A stretch of 64,000 bases of DNA from Curtobacterium oceanosedimentum (lineage in GTDB: Bacteria; Actinomycetota; Actinomycetes; Actinomycetales; Microbacteriaceae), in the NCBI RefSeq assembly GCF_020297365.1, contig NZ_JAIXIG010000008.1, positions 62,001 to 126,000 of the forward strand. Reading direction: 5' to 3'. The notes beneath the pieces were generated by a model, which saw nothing but the letters and a program-made list of their open reading frames with translations, did not search any database and was not told where the DNA came from. Shown here piece after piece: positions 7,364-17,774 of this stretch. The translations under genes were made by a program, and so were the position numbers. Each line of letters begins with the position of its first letter. Position 1 is the first letter of the stretch.

Positions 7364-9346
7364 TCAGACCTCGGAGAACGGCTCGGCGTCGTCCAACCGC
7401 ACACGGAGCGTCGGAGCAGCCCGCCGCCGGTTGCCGCCCTTGATCACCCGACGGGTGGACGAGCGCCGGATCACCTCGGCCTTGAGCGTCGCGGCGACCT
7501 CGGCACCGTGCGCGTACGGGAACCGCACGATCGCCCGGACCGTACCCGGCAGGGCGTCGTCCTCCACCGGCACCGGGCCGAGCACCGGGCCGACGACGGC
7601 GTCGCCCAGCGCCTCGACCGCCGCGGTCACGGCCTCGTCGGTGCCGGTCATCGTGGCGACCCGGACCGCGGGCGGGAAGTGCAGCTCGCGGCGGTCGGTG
7701 AGTTCGTCGTGGGCCGGGCCGTCGAGCCGCCACAGCGCCATCGCCGACGCCAGCCGCCCGCCGATCCCGACCAGGTACACCTCGGCACCGGGCGCCGCCT
7801 TGGCCGCCGCGTTCGTCCAGAAGCGCAGGACGTCCTCCTGCACCCGCAGCCCCTCGCGGGCGAGCATCTTCTCGCCGTCGAGCAGCAGCACGCACGCGTA
7901 GCCCCCCGGCACCGACGGCTCGGCCCCGCGGGTGGCGACGACGACCGACGGCTTGGCAGGCACCTCGTCCAGCGGGCGTGACCCGTCGGCGACCACGATC
8001 CGGGTACCGGGGAAGGCCCGTCCGAGTTCGTCCGCCGTCCGCTGGGCGCCCTGGCCGACCGGCTTGACGGTGCCGTTGCCGCAGGTCGGGCAGCGGAACC
8101 CCACCGCCAGGGCACCGCAGAACCGGCACTGCGGCGTCGCTCCGCGGTGCGGGGTCCCGAGCGGGCCGCCGCACACCCGGCAGTGCGCCCGCTCCCCGCA
8201 CTCGGCGCAGACCAGTCCGGTGCCGAAGCCGGGGCTCGCGACCTGCACGAGCACGGGCCCGTGCTGGCTCGCCTCGCGCGCGGCACGCCAGGCGGTGCTC
8301 GGGATGCGCGCCTGGGCTGCGAAGCCCTCGGCGCCGGTCTGCTGCACGGTCGGGATGACCTTCGGGGCCTTCACCCGGTGGGGCGCGACGTCCTGCAGCC
8401 AGTGCAGCTCGACCAGGCGCTGCACGTCGGTGCTGCGGGCGTGCGACACGAACAGCAGCGCTGCCCCGGACTGCGCGGCCCGGACCAGGGCGACGTCACG
8501 CGTGTGCACGTACGGCGCCCGCTGCTCGATGAACGAGGCGTCGCCGTCGTCCCACATCGCGATCAGCCCGAGCTCCGTCGCCGGCGCGTACACCGCGGTG
8601 CGGTTGCCGATCGCCACGACCGCGTGGGTCCGGGCCTGCAGCAGGGCCTTCGCCCGTTGCCCGTTCGTCTGCTTCGCGTCGAACCGCACCACGCGTTCCG
8701 GGGGCAGCACGGCGAGCAGGGCCCGCTCGAGGTCGGTGACGTCACGGAAGTCGGGCACGGCGATCACGGCCGACTGCTCGGCGGCCACCGTGTGCGCGGC
8801 GGTCTGCGCGAGGGTGGCGGCCCACCCGGGGACCCAGACCGACGCGTCCGCGTCACCCAGCGCCACCGGCTGGGGAACAGCGGCGACCGCAGCGCGTCCG
8901 TGGTCGGCGACCAGGGCCTCCAGGACGCCGTCGGCGTAGCCGGAGACGGGCGGAGCGGTCACCGGCGGGGGCGACCACGTGGTGTCGCGGGCGAGCCAGG
9001 CCTTCTCGGCGCGCACCTGTCGGGGCGGGACGGCCAGGCGCAGGACGTCGGAGGCGACGCCGGCGGCACGGTCGGCGACGGCGCGTGCGAGGGTCCAGAT
9101 CTCCGGCGCCAGGACGGGCACCGGCGACAGGACGGCCTCGATCTGACTGAGCTCGCCGGGGTACTCCCCCTCGGTGACGATCTCGACCACGTACCCGTCC
9201 GACATCCGGGCTCCAGTGCGCAGTGGCACCTTGACGCGGACCCCCGCCACGCAGTCGTCCTCGATCTCGGCCGGCACCCGGTAGTCGAACAGACGGTCCA
9301 ACTGCGGGAGCGGCGAGTCGAGGACGACGCGCGCGACGGTGGTCAC
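7364..9346 (-). CDS. priA: Primosomal protein N' PriA, helicase-inactive actinobacterial form
   Basis: 660 aa. PriA recognises stalled forks and helps reload the replicative helicase. The N-terminal DNA-binding domain (LDRLFDYRVPAEIEDD) and eight zinc-binding cysteines at about 377-420 (CAECGERAHCRVCGG and QCRFCGALAVGFRCPTCGNG) are intact. The central ATPase is degenerate: no Walker A GxxGxGKT is present and the DEEH position reads MWDDGDAS. That matches the known actinobacterial form, thought to act structurally rather than as a helicase. GTG 9346 begins 8 nt after the metK stop, in the same orientation. Confidence 0.93.
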   Translation of the reverse strand: MTTVARVVLDSPLPQLDRLFDYRVPAEIEDDCVAGVRVKVPLRTGARMSDGYVVEIVTEGEYPGELSQIEAVLSPVPVLAPEIWTLARAVADRAAGVASDVLRLAVPPRQVRAEKAWLARDTTWSPPPVTAPPVSGYADGVLEALVADHGRAAVAAVPQPVALGDADASVWVPGWAATLAQTAAHTVAAEQSAVIAVPDFRDVTDLERALLAVLPPERVVRFDAKQTNGQRAKALLQARTHAVVAIGNRTAVYAPATELGLIAMWDDGDASFIEQRAPYVHTRDVALVRAAQSGAALLFVSHARSTDVQRLVELHWLQDVAPHRVKAPKVIPTVQQTGAEGFAAQARIPSTAWRAAREASQHGPVLVQVASPGFGTGLVCAECGERAHCRVCGGPLGTPHRGATPQCRFCGALAVGFRCPTCGNGTVKPVGQGAQRTADELGRAFPGTRIVVADGSRPLDEVPAKPSVVVATRGAEPSVPGGYACVLLLDGEKMLAREGLRVQEDVLRFWTNAAAKAAPGAEVYLVGIGGRLASAMALWRLDGPAHDELTDRRELHFPPAVRVATMTGTDEAVTAAVEALGDAVVGPVLGPVPVEDDALPGTVRAIVRFPYAHGAEVAATLKAEVIRRSSTRRVIKGGNRRRAAPTLRVRLDDAEPFSEV

Positions 9347-9354
9347 GCGGTGCT

Positions 9355-10566
9355 TCAGACGGTCGCGGTGACGAGTCCTGCGGCAGCGCGGAGTTCCTCG
9401 ACGCGGTCGAGCTGCTCCCAGGTGAACCCGGGGAGTTCGCGGCCGAAGTGGCCGTACGTCGCGGTCTGCGCGTAGACCGGCCGGAGCAGGTCGAGGTCGC
9501 GGATGATCGCGGCCGGGCGCAGGTCGAACACCTGGCGGATCGCGGCCTCGATCGTGGCGTCGTCCACGTGACCGGTGCCGAAGGTCTCCACGTAGAGCCC
9601 GACGGGCTTCGCGCGGCCGATCGCGTACGCGACCTGGACCTCGAGGCGGTCGGCGAGCCCGGCGGCCACGGCGTTCTTCGCGACCCAGCGGAGCGCGTAG
9701 GCGGCCGAACGGTCGACCTTCGACGGGTCCTTGCCGCTGAACGCGCCGCCACCGTGCCGGGAGGCCCCGCCGTAGGTGTCGACGATGACCTTGCGGCCGG
9801 TGAGCCCGGCGTCGCCCTGGGGGCCACCGATCTCGAAGCGGCCGGTCGGGTTCACGATGACGTCGACGTGCGACGAGTCGAGGTCGACCAGGTCGAGGAC
9901 CGGGCGGATGACGTGCTCGGTGATCGCCGCGGTGAGGTCGGCCAGCGAGACGCTCGGCGAGTGCTGCGTCGACAGCACGACCGTCTCGACCGTCTTCGGC
10001 ACGACGCCGTCGTAGCCCACGGTGACCTGGGTCTTGCCGTCGGGGCGCAGGAACGGCAGCTCGCCGGACTTGCGGACGGCGGCCAGACGCTCGGCCAGGC
10101 GGTGCGCGAGCCAGATGGCGACCGGCATGTACTCGGGCGTCTCGTTCGTCGCGAACCCGAACATGATGCCCTGGTCACCGGCGCCCTGGCGGTCGAGCGG
10201 GTCGACCGCACCGGTGCGGGAGTCGAGCGACTCGTCCACACCCTGCGCGATGTCCGGCGACTGCGCGCCGATCGACACCTCGACACCACAGGTGGCGCCG
10301 TCGAACGAGACGTCCGACGAGTTGTAGCCGATGCCGGTGATGACGTCACGCACCAGCTTGGGGATCTCGACGTAGCCCGAGGTCGTGACCTCACCGGCGA
10401 CGTGCACGAGCCCGGTCGTGACCATCGTCTCGACGGCGACGCGCGCGTTCGGGTCGACCGTCAGCAGTGCGTCGAGGATGCTGTCCGAGATCTGGTCGCA
10501 GATCTTGTCGGGGTGCCCCTCGGTCACCGACTCGGACGTGAAGAGGCGGAGGGCGGCTGCAGTCAC
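9355..10566 (-). CDS. metK: S-adenosylmethionine synthase (methionine adenosyltransferase)
   Basis: 403 aa. It makes SAM from ATP and methionine. Hallmarks are [20 protein letters not shown] at the N-terminus, [13 protein letters not shown], and the glycine-rich loop [19 protein letters not shown] 10566 is chosen because the protein then starts with the conserved [14 protein letters not shown] region. The start is 5 nt from the rpoZ stop with no strong Shine-Dalgarno, so coupling to rpoZ is likely. The coaBC gene often found between rpoZ and metK in related bacteria is absent here. Confidence 0.97.
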   Translation of the reverse strand: MTAAALRLFTSESVTEGHPDKICDQISDSILDALLTVDPNARVAVETMVTTGLVHVAGEVTTSGYVEIPKLVRDVITGIGYNSSDVSFDGATCGVEVSIGAQSPDIAQGVDESLDSRTGAVDPLDRQGAGDQGIMFGFATNETPEYMPVAIWLAHRLAERLAAVRKSGELPFLRPDGKTQVTVGYDGVVPKTVETVVLSTQHSPSVSLADLTAAITEHVIRPVLDLVDLDSSHVDVIVNPTGRFEIGGPQGDAGLTGRKVIVDTYGGASRHGGGAFSGKDPSKVDRSAAYALRWVAKNAVAAGLADRLEVQVAYAIGRAKPVGLYVETFGTGHVDDATIEAAIRQVFDLRPAAIIRDLDLLRPVYAQTATYGHFGRELPGFTWEQLDRVEELRAAAGLVTATV

Positions 10567-10571
10567 CGGGA

Positions 10572-10835
10572 TCAGTCGGTGGGCTGCTGCTGCTTGGTGA
10601 CGGTGAGCTTGTCCTCGTTGATCTCGTGGAGCGCGACGGACAGCGGCTTGTCGTCGATCGTCGAGTCGACCAGCGGACCGACGTTGTCGAAGAGCGAGCC
10701 CTCGTGCAGGTCGGCGTAGTAGTCGTTGATCTGGCGCGCACGCTTCGACGCGAAGATGACCAGCGCGTACTTCGACTCGACCTTGCTGAGCAGGTCGTCG
10801 ATGGGCGGGTCGATGATGCCCTGGGGGTTGGCCAT
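10572..10835 (-). CDS. rpoZ: RNA polymerase omega subunit
   Basis: 87 aa. It aids assembly of RNA polymerase by binding the beta-prime subunit. The sequence [31 protein letters not shown] is the conserved omega core. ATG 10835 has AGGAGA 5 nt upstream and is preferred over an in-frame ATG 57 nt earlier. It sits between the guanylate kinase gene and metK, the usual actinobacterial position. Confidence 0.95.
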   Translation of the reverse strand: MANPQGIIDPPIDDLLSKVESKYALVIFASKRARQINDYYADLHEGSLFDNVGPLVDSTIDDKPLSVALHEINEDKLTVTKQQQPTD

Positions 10836-10905
10836 GGTGTCTCCTGTCGACTGCGGATGTCGGGGGCGCGGCACCCGGCGGGAGCCCGGCACGCGCGTGC
10901 ACCCG

Positions 10906-11829
10906 TCAGGGCGCAGAGAACAAGTCTACGACCTCGCGTGCCGCGGTGCCGACATCGGAGTTCACGATCCGCACGTCGAACTCGTCCTGCGCCGCCAGTT
11001 CGACCTTCGCGGTCTCCAGACGACGTGCCTGCTCCTCGGCCGACTCGGTGCCGCGGCCGATGAGCCGGCGCACCAGCTCCTCCCACGTCGGGGGCAGCAG
11101 GAAGACGAGCACGGCCTCGGGCATGGCGTCACGGACCTGCCGCGCGCCCTGCAGGTCGATCTCGAGCATGACCTTCTCGCCGGCGTCGAGCGCGCGGTCG
11201 ATCGGCGGCCGCGGGGTGCCGTAGCGGTACGAGTTGTGCACGGTCGCCCACTCGAGCAGCTCGCGGTCGCGGATCATCCGGTCGAACTCGGCGTCGTCGA
11301 CGAAGTAGTAGTGCACGCCGTCGACCTCGCCGGGGCGGGGCTTCCGGGTGGTGGCCGAGACGCTCAGGTTGACGTCCGGGTACTGCTCGCGGATGTGCGC
11401 GCTGACCGTGCCCTTGCCGACCGCGGTCGGGCCGGCGAGCACGACGAGCTTCGAGCTGCCGCGCTTGCGGCCGCGTGCGGCGAGCCAGTCGGCCAGGGCG
11501 GTCCGCTGCCGGCTGCCGAGTCCGCCGAGGCGCTTCGACGACGCGATGCGCAGGCTGCCCATGATCGCCTCGGCGCGTGCCGGGCCGATGCCGGGCAGGC
11601 TGACGAGCAGGTCACGGACCCGGAGCGACCGCTCGGCCGAGGTCGTCTCGACGAGCGAGTCGTCCCACGCGGCGCGCGCGACGTCGAGGGCCGAGCGCTC
11701 CCCCGACGCGATCGCGGCCTTCACCGCGGCCCGGGCGCGTCGGGCCGCCACGGCGGCCTGCGCCGCCGCGACCCGGTCGACCTCGGGCGGGACGCGGTGC
11801 GCGGGCAGGTCCTGGTGCTCGTCGGTCAC
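10906..11829 (-). CDS. gmk: Fusion of mIHF-type DNA-binding domain and guanylate kinase
   Basis: 307 aa. Residues about 15-120 form an actinobacterial integration host factor domain with a helix-hairpin-helix ([20 protein letters not shown], about 76-95). Residues about 125-307 are guanylate kinase with P-loop [11 protein letters not shown] (131-141) and the GMP-binding [10 protein letters not shown] and DGVHYYFV. It converts GMP to GDP. One uninterrupted frame joins both; in mycobacteria and Streptomyces mihF and gmk are separate neighbours. GTG 11829 overlaps the pyrF stop (GTGA), tying the gene to the pyrimidine operon. Confidence 0.93.
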   Translation of the reverse strand: MTDEHQDLPAHRVPPEVDRVAAAQAAVAARRARAAVKAAIASGERSALDVARAAWDDSLVETTSAERSLRVRDLLVSLPGIGPARAEAIMGSLRIASSKRLGGLGSRQRTALADWLAARGRKRGSSKLVVLAGPTAVGKGTVSAHIREQYPDVNLSVSATTRKPRPGEVDGVHYYFVDDAEFDRMIRDRELLEWATVHNSYRYGTPRPPIDRALDAGEKVMLEIDLQGARQVRDAMPEAVLVFLLPPTWEELVRRLIGRGTESAEEQARRLETAKVELAAQDEFDVRIVNSDVGTAAREVVDLFSAP

Positions 11830-12725
11830 GCGGCGGCCCCGAGCGCGGCGCGGATCCGGTCGGCGCGGTCGGCGACGGATGCCCGGACGCCGTCCGGACC
11901 GTCGGCGAGCAGGCCGCGCGACTCGCTCACGAGCACCTGCTCGGCACGGGTGCCGTACAGGGCGCGGAGGTCCTCGATGCGGGCGCCCTGGGCACCGAAG
12001 CCCGGCGCCAGCACCGGCGCGGTGCCGATCGCGTCCGCGTCGATGCCGAAGTCGGCGAGGTGAAGGGTGGCGCCGAGCACGAGCCCGACGTCGCCCAGGG
12101 CCTGATCGCCCACGGACCGGTTGTCGTCTGCCACGTCCACGACGATACCGGCAGCGACCGTCCGGCCGGTACGCGGCCCCTCGGCCAGCACCGCGGTCTG
12201 CAGCACCCGGGCCTCGGGGTTGCTCGTCGCCGCGAGCACGAACACCCCGGCGCCGTTCCGCCGTGCGACGTCGATCGTGCCCGCCAGCGAGCCGTACCCC
12301 AGGTACGGCGACACCGTCATCGCGTCCGCCGCGAACGGGCCGTCGCGATCGAGCCACGCGAGCGCGTAGTCGTCACCGGTCGTCCCGATGTCGCCCCGCT
12401 TCACGTCGGCGACGACCAGGAGGCCCGCATCGCGTGCCCGACGGATCGTCGCGTCGAGCGCACGGTAGCCCGCCACCCCGGCCGCCTCGAAGAAGGCGAC
12501 CTGCGGCTTCACGATCGCCGCGAGGCCCGCGGCCGCGTCGACCAGGGTCGCGCCGAAGGCGGTCAACCCCTGCTCGTCGCGGCCGAGCCCCCACGCCGCC
12601 AGGGTGGCGGCGTGGGGGTCGATGCCGACGCAGAGCGGTGAACGCTCGCGCATCGCGGAGGCGAGACGGTCGCCGAAGGGGGTCGGGCCTCCCGTCCGGG
12701 TCGTGCCCACGCTCGCAGCCGTCAC
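11826..12725 (-). CDS. pyrF: Orotidine-5'-phosphate decarboxylase (mycobacterial-type PyrF)
   Basis: 299 aa. It catalyses OMP to UMP, the last step of de novo pyrimidine synthesis. The catalytic block is [11 protein letters not shown] (about residues 106-116, with the D-K-x-x-D arrangement). The length and motif spacing fit the longer mycobacterial-type enzyme. GTG 12725 overlaps the carB stop (GTGA), and its own stop overlaps the start of the mIHF-guanylate kinase gene. It is translationally coupled on both sides. Confidence 0.95.
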   Translation of the reverse strand: MTAASVGTTRTGGPTPFGDRLASAMRERSPLCVGIDPHAATLAAWGLGRDEQGLTAFGATLVDAAAGLAAIVKPQVAFFEAAGVAGYRALDATIRRARDAGLLVVADVKRGDIGTTGDDYALAWLDRDGPFAADAMTVSPYLGYGSLAGTIDVARRNGAGVFVLAATSNPEARVLQTAVLAEGPRTGRTVAAGIVVDVADDNRSVGDQALGDVGLVLGATLHLADFGIDADAIGTAPVLAPGFGAQGARIEDLRALYGTRAEQVLVSESRGLLADGPDGVRASVADRADRIRAALGAAA

Positions 12726-15700
12726 CAGGTCGCGCGCTCGAGCGCGTAGTCCTGCAGGCTGCGGACGTTGAGCGGCGTGCCGATCGTCTCGATCGCCGCG
12801 ACCGCCGCACCGATCTGCGCGATGGTCGTGAAGAGCGGCTTGTCGGCCGCGACCGTCGCCGCGCGGATCTCGTACCCGTCCGCACGACCGGCGGCACCGG
12901 ACGGCGTGTTGATGACGATGTCGACCTCGTTGCGCGTCAGCAGGTCGACGACGCTCTCGCCGCCCTGGCTGTACTTGCCGACGATCCCGACCTCGATGCC
13001 GTTGCGGCGGAGCACCTCGGCCGTGCCCTCGGTCGCGATGATCGTGAAGCCGAGCTGCTGCAGGCGGTGCACCGGCAGCACGATCGCACGCTTGTCGGTG
13101 TCGGCGACGCTCACGAAGACCGTGCCGCTGGTGGGCAGACCGCCGTACGCCGCGTCCTGCGACTTGAGGAAGGCCCGCGGGAAGTCGCGGTCGATGCCCA
13201 TGACCTCGCCGGTCGAGCGCATCTCGGGGCTGAGCACCGAGTCGACGACCTGGCCCTCGCGGGTGCGGAAGCGTCGGAAGGGCAGCACGGCCTCCTTGAC
13301 GGCGACCGGGGCCTCCATCGGCACGAAGGCACCGTCGCGCGCGGGCAGCATGCCCTCGGCGACGAGCTCGTCGACCGTGCTCCCGGTCATGATCCGCGAC
13401 GCCGCCTTGGCGAGCGGGATGCCGAGCGCCTTCGACACGAACGGCACCGTGCGGCTGGCACGCGGGTTCGCCTCGAGCACGTAGAGCACGCCCGCGCCGA
13501 TGGCGAACTGGACGTTGAGCAGTCCCTTGACGCCGATGCCGCGCGCGATCTGCTCGGTGGCGTCGACGACGGCCTGGATCTCGGCGCGGCCGAGGCCGAC
13601 CGGGGGCAGGGTGCACGCGGAGTCACCGGAGTGGATGCCGGCCTCCTCCAGGTGCTCCATGATCCCGCCGGTGTACAGCCGCTCGCCGTCGAAGAGCGCG
13701 TCGACGTCGATCTCCACCGCGTCGTCGAGGAACCGGTCGACCAGCAGCGGGAGCTCCGGGCCGATGATCGCCTGGTCGGCCATCCGGTCGAAGTAGTCCG
13801 CGAGCGAGGCCGAGTCGTACAGGATCTCCATGCCGCGGCCGCCGAGCACGAAGGACGGGCGGACGAGGACGGGGTACCCGATCTCCTCGGCGACCGCCGT
13901 GGCGCTGGCCAGGTCGTGCGCCGTGCCGTTGCGCGGGGCGAGCAGACCGGCGGCGTCGAGGATCGCGGAGAACTGCCCGCGCTCCTCGGCCGAGTCGATC
14001 GCCGACGGGCTCGTGCCGAGGATCGGGATCCCCGCGGCCTCGAGCGGCTTGGCGAGGCCCAGGGCGGTCTGACCGCCGAGCTGCACGACGACGCCGACGA
14101 GCTCACCGGTCGCCGCCTCGGCCTCGATGACCTCGAGGACGTCCTCGGCGGTCAGCGGCTCGAAGTACAGGCGGTCCGAGGTGTCGTAGTCGGTCGACAC
14201 GGTCTCGGGGTTGCAGTTGATCATGATCGTCTCGAACCCGGCGTCGCTCAGCGCGAAGGACGCGTGCACGCAGGAGTAGTCGAACTCGACGCCCTGCCCG
14301 ATGCGGTTCGGGCCGGAGCCGAGGATGACGACCTTCCTGCGGTCGCTCGGGGCGACCTCGGTCTCGGCGTCGTACGACGAGTAGTGGTACGGCGTCAGGG
14401 CCGGGAACTCGCCGGCGCAGGTGTCGACGGTCTTGAACACCGGGCGGATGCCGGCCGCGTGCCGCTCGTCGCGCACCTGCTGCTCGGTGACCGGCTGCGC
14501 GTCGGTGCTCCGCAGCGACGCGATCTGGGTGTCGCTGAAGCCGTGTTCCTTCGCCCAGCGCAGGGTGTCGGCGTCCAGGGTCTCGGCGGCGCGGACCTCG
14601 GCGGCGACCTCGTTGATGAGCACGATCTGGTCGATGAACCAGGGGTCGATCTTCGTGGCCTCGAAGACCTCGTCCGCGGTGGCACCCGCGACCAGGGCCT
14701 GCTGCACCGTGACGATGCGGCCGTCGGTCGGGGTCGTCGACTTCTCGAGCAGGGCGTCCTTGTCGAGCTCGGAGGCCGGGGTGTCCCAGTGGAAGCTCGA
14801 CCCGCGCTTCTCGAGGGAGCGCAGCGACTTCTGCAGTGCCGTGGCGTAGTTCCGACCGATGGCCATGGCCTCGCCGACGCTCTTCATCGTCGTGGTGAGG
14901 GTGGCGTCGGCGGCCGGGAACTTCTCGAACGCGAACCGCGGGGTCTTCACGACCACGTAGTCGAGTGTCGGCTCGAAGCTCGCCGGGGTCACCCGGGTGA
15001 TGTCGTTCTGGATCTCGTCGAGCCGGTAGCCGATGGCGAGCTTCGCGGCGATCTTCGCGATCGGGAAGCCCGTGGCCTTCGAGGCGAGCGCCGACGAGCG
15101 GGACACGCGGGGGTTCATCTCGATGACGATGACGCGGCCGTTCGACGGGTCGACGGCGAACTGGATGTTGCAACCACCGGTGTCGACGCCGACGCGACGG
15201 ATGATGTCGATGCCGATGTTCCGCATGTTCTGGTACTCGCGGTCGGTCAGGGTCAGCGCGGGGGCGACCGTGATCGAGTCACCGGTGTGCACGCCGACCG
15301 GGTCGACGTTCTCGATGGAGCAGATGACGACCGTGTTGTCGTAGTTGTCGCGCATCAGCTCGAGCTCGTACTCCTTCCAGCCGAGGATGGACTCCTCGAG
15401 CAGGACCTCGGTGGTCGGGCTGGATTGCAGCCCGTCACCGACGAAGCGGACGAGTTCGTCCTCGTTGTACGCGAAGCCCGAGCCGAGGCCGCCCATGGTG
15501 AAGGACGGTCGCACGACGAGCGGGTAGCCGAGGTCCTTCGCGAACTCCTTGGCTTCTTCGAGGGTGTGGGCGATGTGGCTGCGGGCGACGTCGGCGCCGG
15601 ACTCGAGCACGAGCTCCTTGAAGAGCTGGCGGTCCTCACCGCGCTGGATCGCGTCGACCTTGGCGCCGATGAGCTCCACGCCGTGCTTCTCGAGGATGCC

Positions 15701-16015
15701 CGCCTCGTCGAGCGCGATGGCCGCGTTGAGGGCCGTCTGCCCGCCGAGCGTCGGCAGGACGGCGTCCGGCTTCTCGATGCGGATGATCTCCTCGAGGGAC
15801 GCGTTCGTGATCGGCTCGATGTAGGTCGCGTCGGCGAAGTCGGGGTCGGTCATGATCGTCGCCGGGTTCGGGTTGACCAGGATGACCCGGACGCCCTCGG
15901 CCCGGAGGACACGGCACGCCTGGGTGCCGGAGTAGTCGAACTCGGCGGCCTGGCCGATGACGATCGGGCCGGAGCCGATGACCAGGACGGAGTTGATGTC
16001 TGCGCGCTTCGGCAT
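12722..16015 (-). CDS. carB: Carbamoyl-phosphate synthase large subunit
   Basis: 1097 aa. Two homologous ATP-grasp halves synthesise carbamoyl phosphate from bicarbonate, ammonia and two ATP. The N-terminal half starts with [20 protein letters not shown], the second repeats [20 protein letters not shown] near residue 560, and a C-terminal MGS-like allosteric domain follows. [20 protein letters not shown] is conserved. The start shares one base with the carA stop (TGATG). Product feeds both PyrB and arginine synthesis. Confidence 0.98.
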   Translation of the reverse strand: MPKRADINSVLVIGSGPIVIGQAAEFDYSGTQACRVLRAEGVRVILVNPNPATIMTDPDFADATYIEPITNASLEEIIRIEKPDAVLPTLGGQTALNAAIALDEAGILEKHGVELIGAKVDAIQRGEDRQLFKELVLESGADVARSHIAHTLEEAKEFAKDLGYPLVVRPSFTMGGLGSGFAYNEDELVRFVGDGLQSSPTTEVLLEESILGWKEYELELMRDNYDNTVVICSIENVDPVGVHTGDSITVAPALTLTDREYQNMRNIGIDIIRRVGVDTGGCNIQFAVDPSNGRVIVIEMNPRVSRSSALASKATGFPIAKIAAKLAIGYRLDEIQNDITRVTPASFEPTLDYVVVKTPRFAFEKFPAADATLTTTMKSVGEAMAIGRNYATALQKSLRSLEKRGSSFHWDTPASELDKDALLEKSTTPTDGRIVTVQQALVAGATADEVFEATKIDPWFIDQIVLINEVAAEVRAAETLDADTLRWAKEHGFSDTQIASLRSTDAQPVTEQQVRDERHAAGIRPVFKTVDTCAGEFPALTPYHYSSYDAETEVAPSDRRKVVILGSGPNRIGQGVEFDYSCVHASFALSDAGFETIMINCNPETVSTDYDTSDRLYFEPLTAEDVLEVIEAEAATGELVGVVVQLGGQTALGLAKPLEAAGIPILGTSPSAIDSAEERGQFSAILDAAGLLAPRNGTAHDLASATAVAEEIGYPVLVRPSFVLGGRGMEILYDSASLADYFDRMADQAIIGPELPLLVDRFLDDAVEIDVDALFDGERLYTGGIMEHLEEAGIHSGDSACTLPPVGLGRAEIQAVVDATEQIARGIGVKGLLNVQFAIGAGVLYVLEANPRASRTVPFVSKALGIPLAKAASRIMTGSTVDELVAEGMLPARDGAFVPMEAPVAVKEAVLPFRRFRTREGQVVDSVLSPEMRSTGEVMGIDRDFPRAFLKSQDAAYGGLPTSGTVFVSVADTDKRAIVLPVHRLQQLGFTIIATEGTAEVLRRNGIEVGIVGKYSQGGESVVDLLTRNEVDIVINTPSGAAGRADGYEIRAATVAADKPLFTTIAQIGAAVAAIETIGTPLNVRSLQDYALERATW

Positions 16016-17214
16016 CAGTTGGCTTCCTTCGTGACGTCTGCTGCAGGGGTGGTCGCGTCGGCGGTGGCCGGGTCGAGCGGCTGCCCGTCGCGGCGCTCGC
16101 GCACCATGTCCGCGAACCGGTCGAACAGGTACATGCTGTCGTGCGGCCCGGCGGCGGCCTCGGGGTGGTACTGCACGCTGAACGCCGGCACGTCGAGCGC
16201 GCGGAGGCCCTCGACGACGTTGTCGTTCAACGAGTAGTGCGAGACCTCGACCCGACCGAACCCGGCCGGCGACTCGAGGACCTCGCCGAGGGGCGCGTCG
16301 ACCGCGAAGCCGTGGTTCTGGCTCGTGATCTCGACCTTGCCCGTCGTGGTGTCGAGCACCGGCTGGTTGATGCCGCGGTGACCGAACGGCAGCTTGTACG
16401 TGCCGAAGCCGAGGGCACGGCCGAGCAGCTGGTTGCCGAAGCAGATGCCGAAGAACGGACGACCGCTCCGCAGCGACTCCTGCAGCAGCTCCACCTGCGC
16501 GTCACTCGCCGCGGGGTCGCCGGGGCCGTTCGAGTAGAACAGTGCGTCCGGTGCGAGCTCCGCCAGGGCCGCGGCGGAGATGTCCTGCGGCACGACGTGC
16601 ACCTCGAAGCCGCGGGCGGCGAGGTACCGGGTGGTCGAGGCCTTCACGCCGAGGTCGAGCACGGCCAGGCGGCCGATCTGCTCGCCGACCGCCGGGACGA
16701 CGTAGGTCTCCGGGGTGGACACGACCGACGAGAAGCTCGCCCCGGCCATGCCCGCCTGGTCGCGCACGAGCTGCTCCTGCTCGGACGCCGGCAGCGCCGC
16801 GTCGGCACCGCTGAACACGCCGCCCTTCATGGCACCGGCGTCACGGATGCGGCGGGTGAGCGCGCGGGTGTCGATGCCGGAGATCCCGACGATCCCGTCG
16901 CGCTCCAGGTGCTGGTCGAGCGAGGCGGTGGCGCGGTGGTTCGACACCACGCGGCTGGGGTCGCGCACCACGTACCCGGCGACCCAGATGCGACGGGACT
17001 CGGGGTCCTCGTCGTTCACCCCGGTGTTGCCGATGTGCGGCGCGGTCTGCACCACGATCTGTCCGGCGTAGGAGGGGTCGGTCAGCGTCTCCTGGTAGCC
17101 GGTCATGCCGGTCGCGAAGACCACCTCACCGAGCGTGCGCCCGCGGGCGCCGTAGGCCCAGCCGTCGTACCGGGTGCCGTCTTCGAGGACCAGGACGGCC
17201 CGTTCGCGTGTCAT
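16015..17214 (-). CDS. carA: Carbamoyl-phosphate synthase small (glutaminase) subunit
   Basis: 399 aa. It hydrolyses glutamine and channels ammonia to CarB. The N-terminal CPSase domain ([20 protein letters not shown]) precedes a class I glutamine amidotransferase domain with the nucleophile in [12 protein letters not shown] (Cys about 255) and the catalytic VQYHPEA (His about 348). A Thr/Ala/Asp-rich tail ends the protein. The start overlaps the stop of the PH-like gene (ATGA). Confidence 0.97.
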   Translation of the reverse strand: MTRERAVLVLEDGTRYDGWAYGARGRTLGEVVFATGMTGYQETLTDPSYAGQIVVQTAPHIGNTGVNDEDPESRRIWVAGYVVRDPSRVVSNHRATASLDQHLERDGIVGISGIDTRALTRRIRDAGAMKGGVFSGADAALPASEQEQLVRDQAGMAGASFSSVVSTPETYVVPAVGEQIGRLAVLDLGVKASTTRYLAARGFEVHVVPQDISAAALAELAPDALFYSNGPGDPAASDAQVELLQESLRSGRPFFGICFGNQLLGRALGFGTYKLPFGHRGINQPVLDTTTGKVEITSQNHGFAVDAPLGEVLESPAGFGRVEVSHYSLNDNVVEGLRALDVPAFSVQYHPEAAAGPHDSMYLFDRFADMVRERRDGQPLDPATADATTPAADVTKEAN

Positions 17215-17774
17215 GCTTTCTTCCCTTCGCCCGCGGTCCGCGGGACATCGGCCGCAGCTGCCTGCGGCCCGGTCTCGGTCAGTCCCTGCAGGGCGTGCAG
17301 CGCGGCTGCGTCACCCTGCGGGAACCGGAAGTACGTGTCGAGGTCCGTCGCACCTGCGGCGCCGGTCGCCGTCCATCGCAGACGGACCAGTCCCCCGGGC
17401 TCGACCACGCGGTCGATGGCCGCCGTGGACCGGTCGGCGCCACGGACCGCGTCACGCGCGATCCAGCGGTCGTCGGTACCGGCGAGGTGCATCACCACGC
17501 CGGTCGCGTGGACCGTCACCCCGCCGCGGCCGCGGAACCCCAGGCCGCCTGCGGTGATGCGTTCCAGCGGCTGGTCGGCGCGGGTCGTCGCGACGGTGAA
17601 GCCGTCCCACGACCCGACCGCCGGTGGCAGGTCGGCCGGCACCCGGACGGGAGGCACGGCCTCGCTCTGCTTCCGGGTGCGCGTCCGCCAGGTGCGCGCC
17701 ATCGCGAGGAACAGGGCGGCGACCGCGAGCAGGATCACCGCGCCGAGGAGCCACCGCTGCGCGTCGCCGCTCAC
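17211..17774 (-). CDS. Single-pass membrane protein with PH-like domain, in the pyr operon
   Basis: 187 aa. One N-terminal membrane helix ([19 protein letters not shown], about 8-26) precedes a soluble beta-rich region of about 140 residues containing [20 protein letters not shown] and [10 protein letters not shown], read as a PH-like fold. GTG 17774 overlaps the pyrC stop (GTGA), and the stop overlaps carA (ATGA), so it is translated within the pyrimidine operon. Other actinobacteria carry a similar membrane protein between pyrC and carA. No enzymatic motif is seen. The role is unknown. Confidence 0.78.
   Translation of the reverse strand: MSGDAQRWLLGAVILLAVAALFLAMARTWRTRTRKQSEAVPPVRVPADLPPAVGSWDGFTVATTRADQPLERITAGGLGFRGRGGVTVHATGVVMHLAGTDDRWIARDAVRGADRSTAAIDRVVEPGGLVRLRWTATGAAGATDLDTYFRFPQGDAAALHALQGLTETGPQAAAADVPRTAGEGKKA

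Noticed and set aside
11348..16237. Plus-strand open frame of about 1600 codons opposite gmk, pyrF and carB
   Set aside because: It is antisense to strongly conserved genes, its product is Arg/Asp/Val-rich repeats with no domain, and long antisense frames are expected at this GC content.
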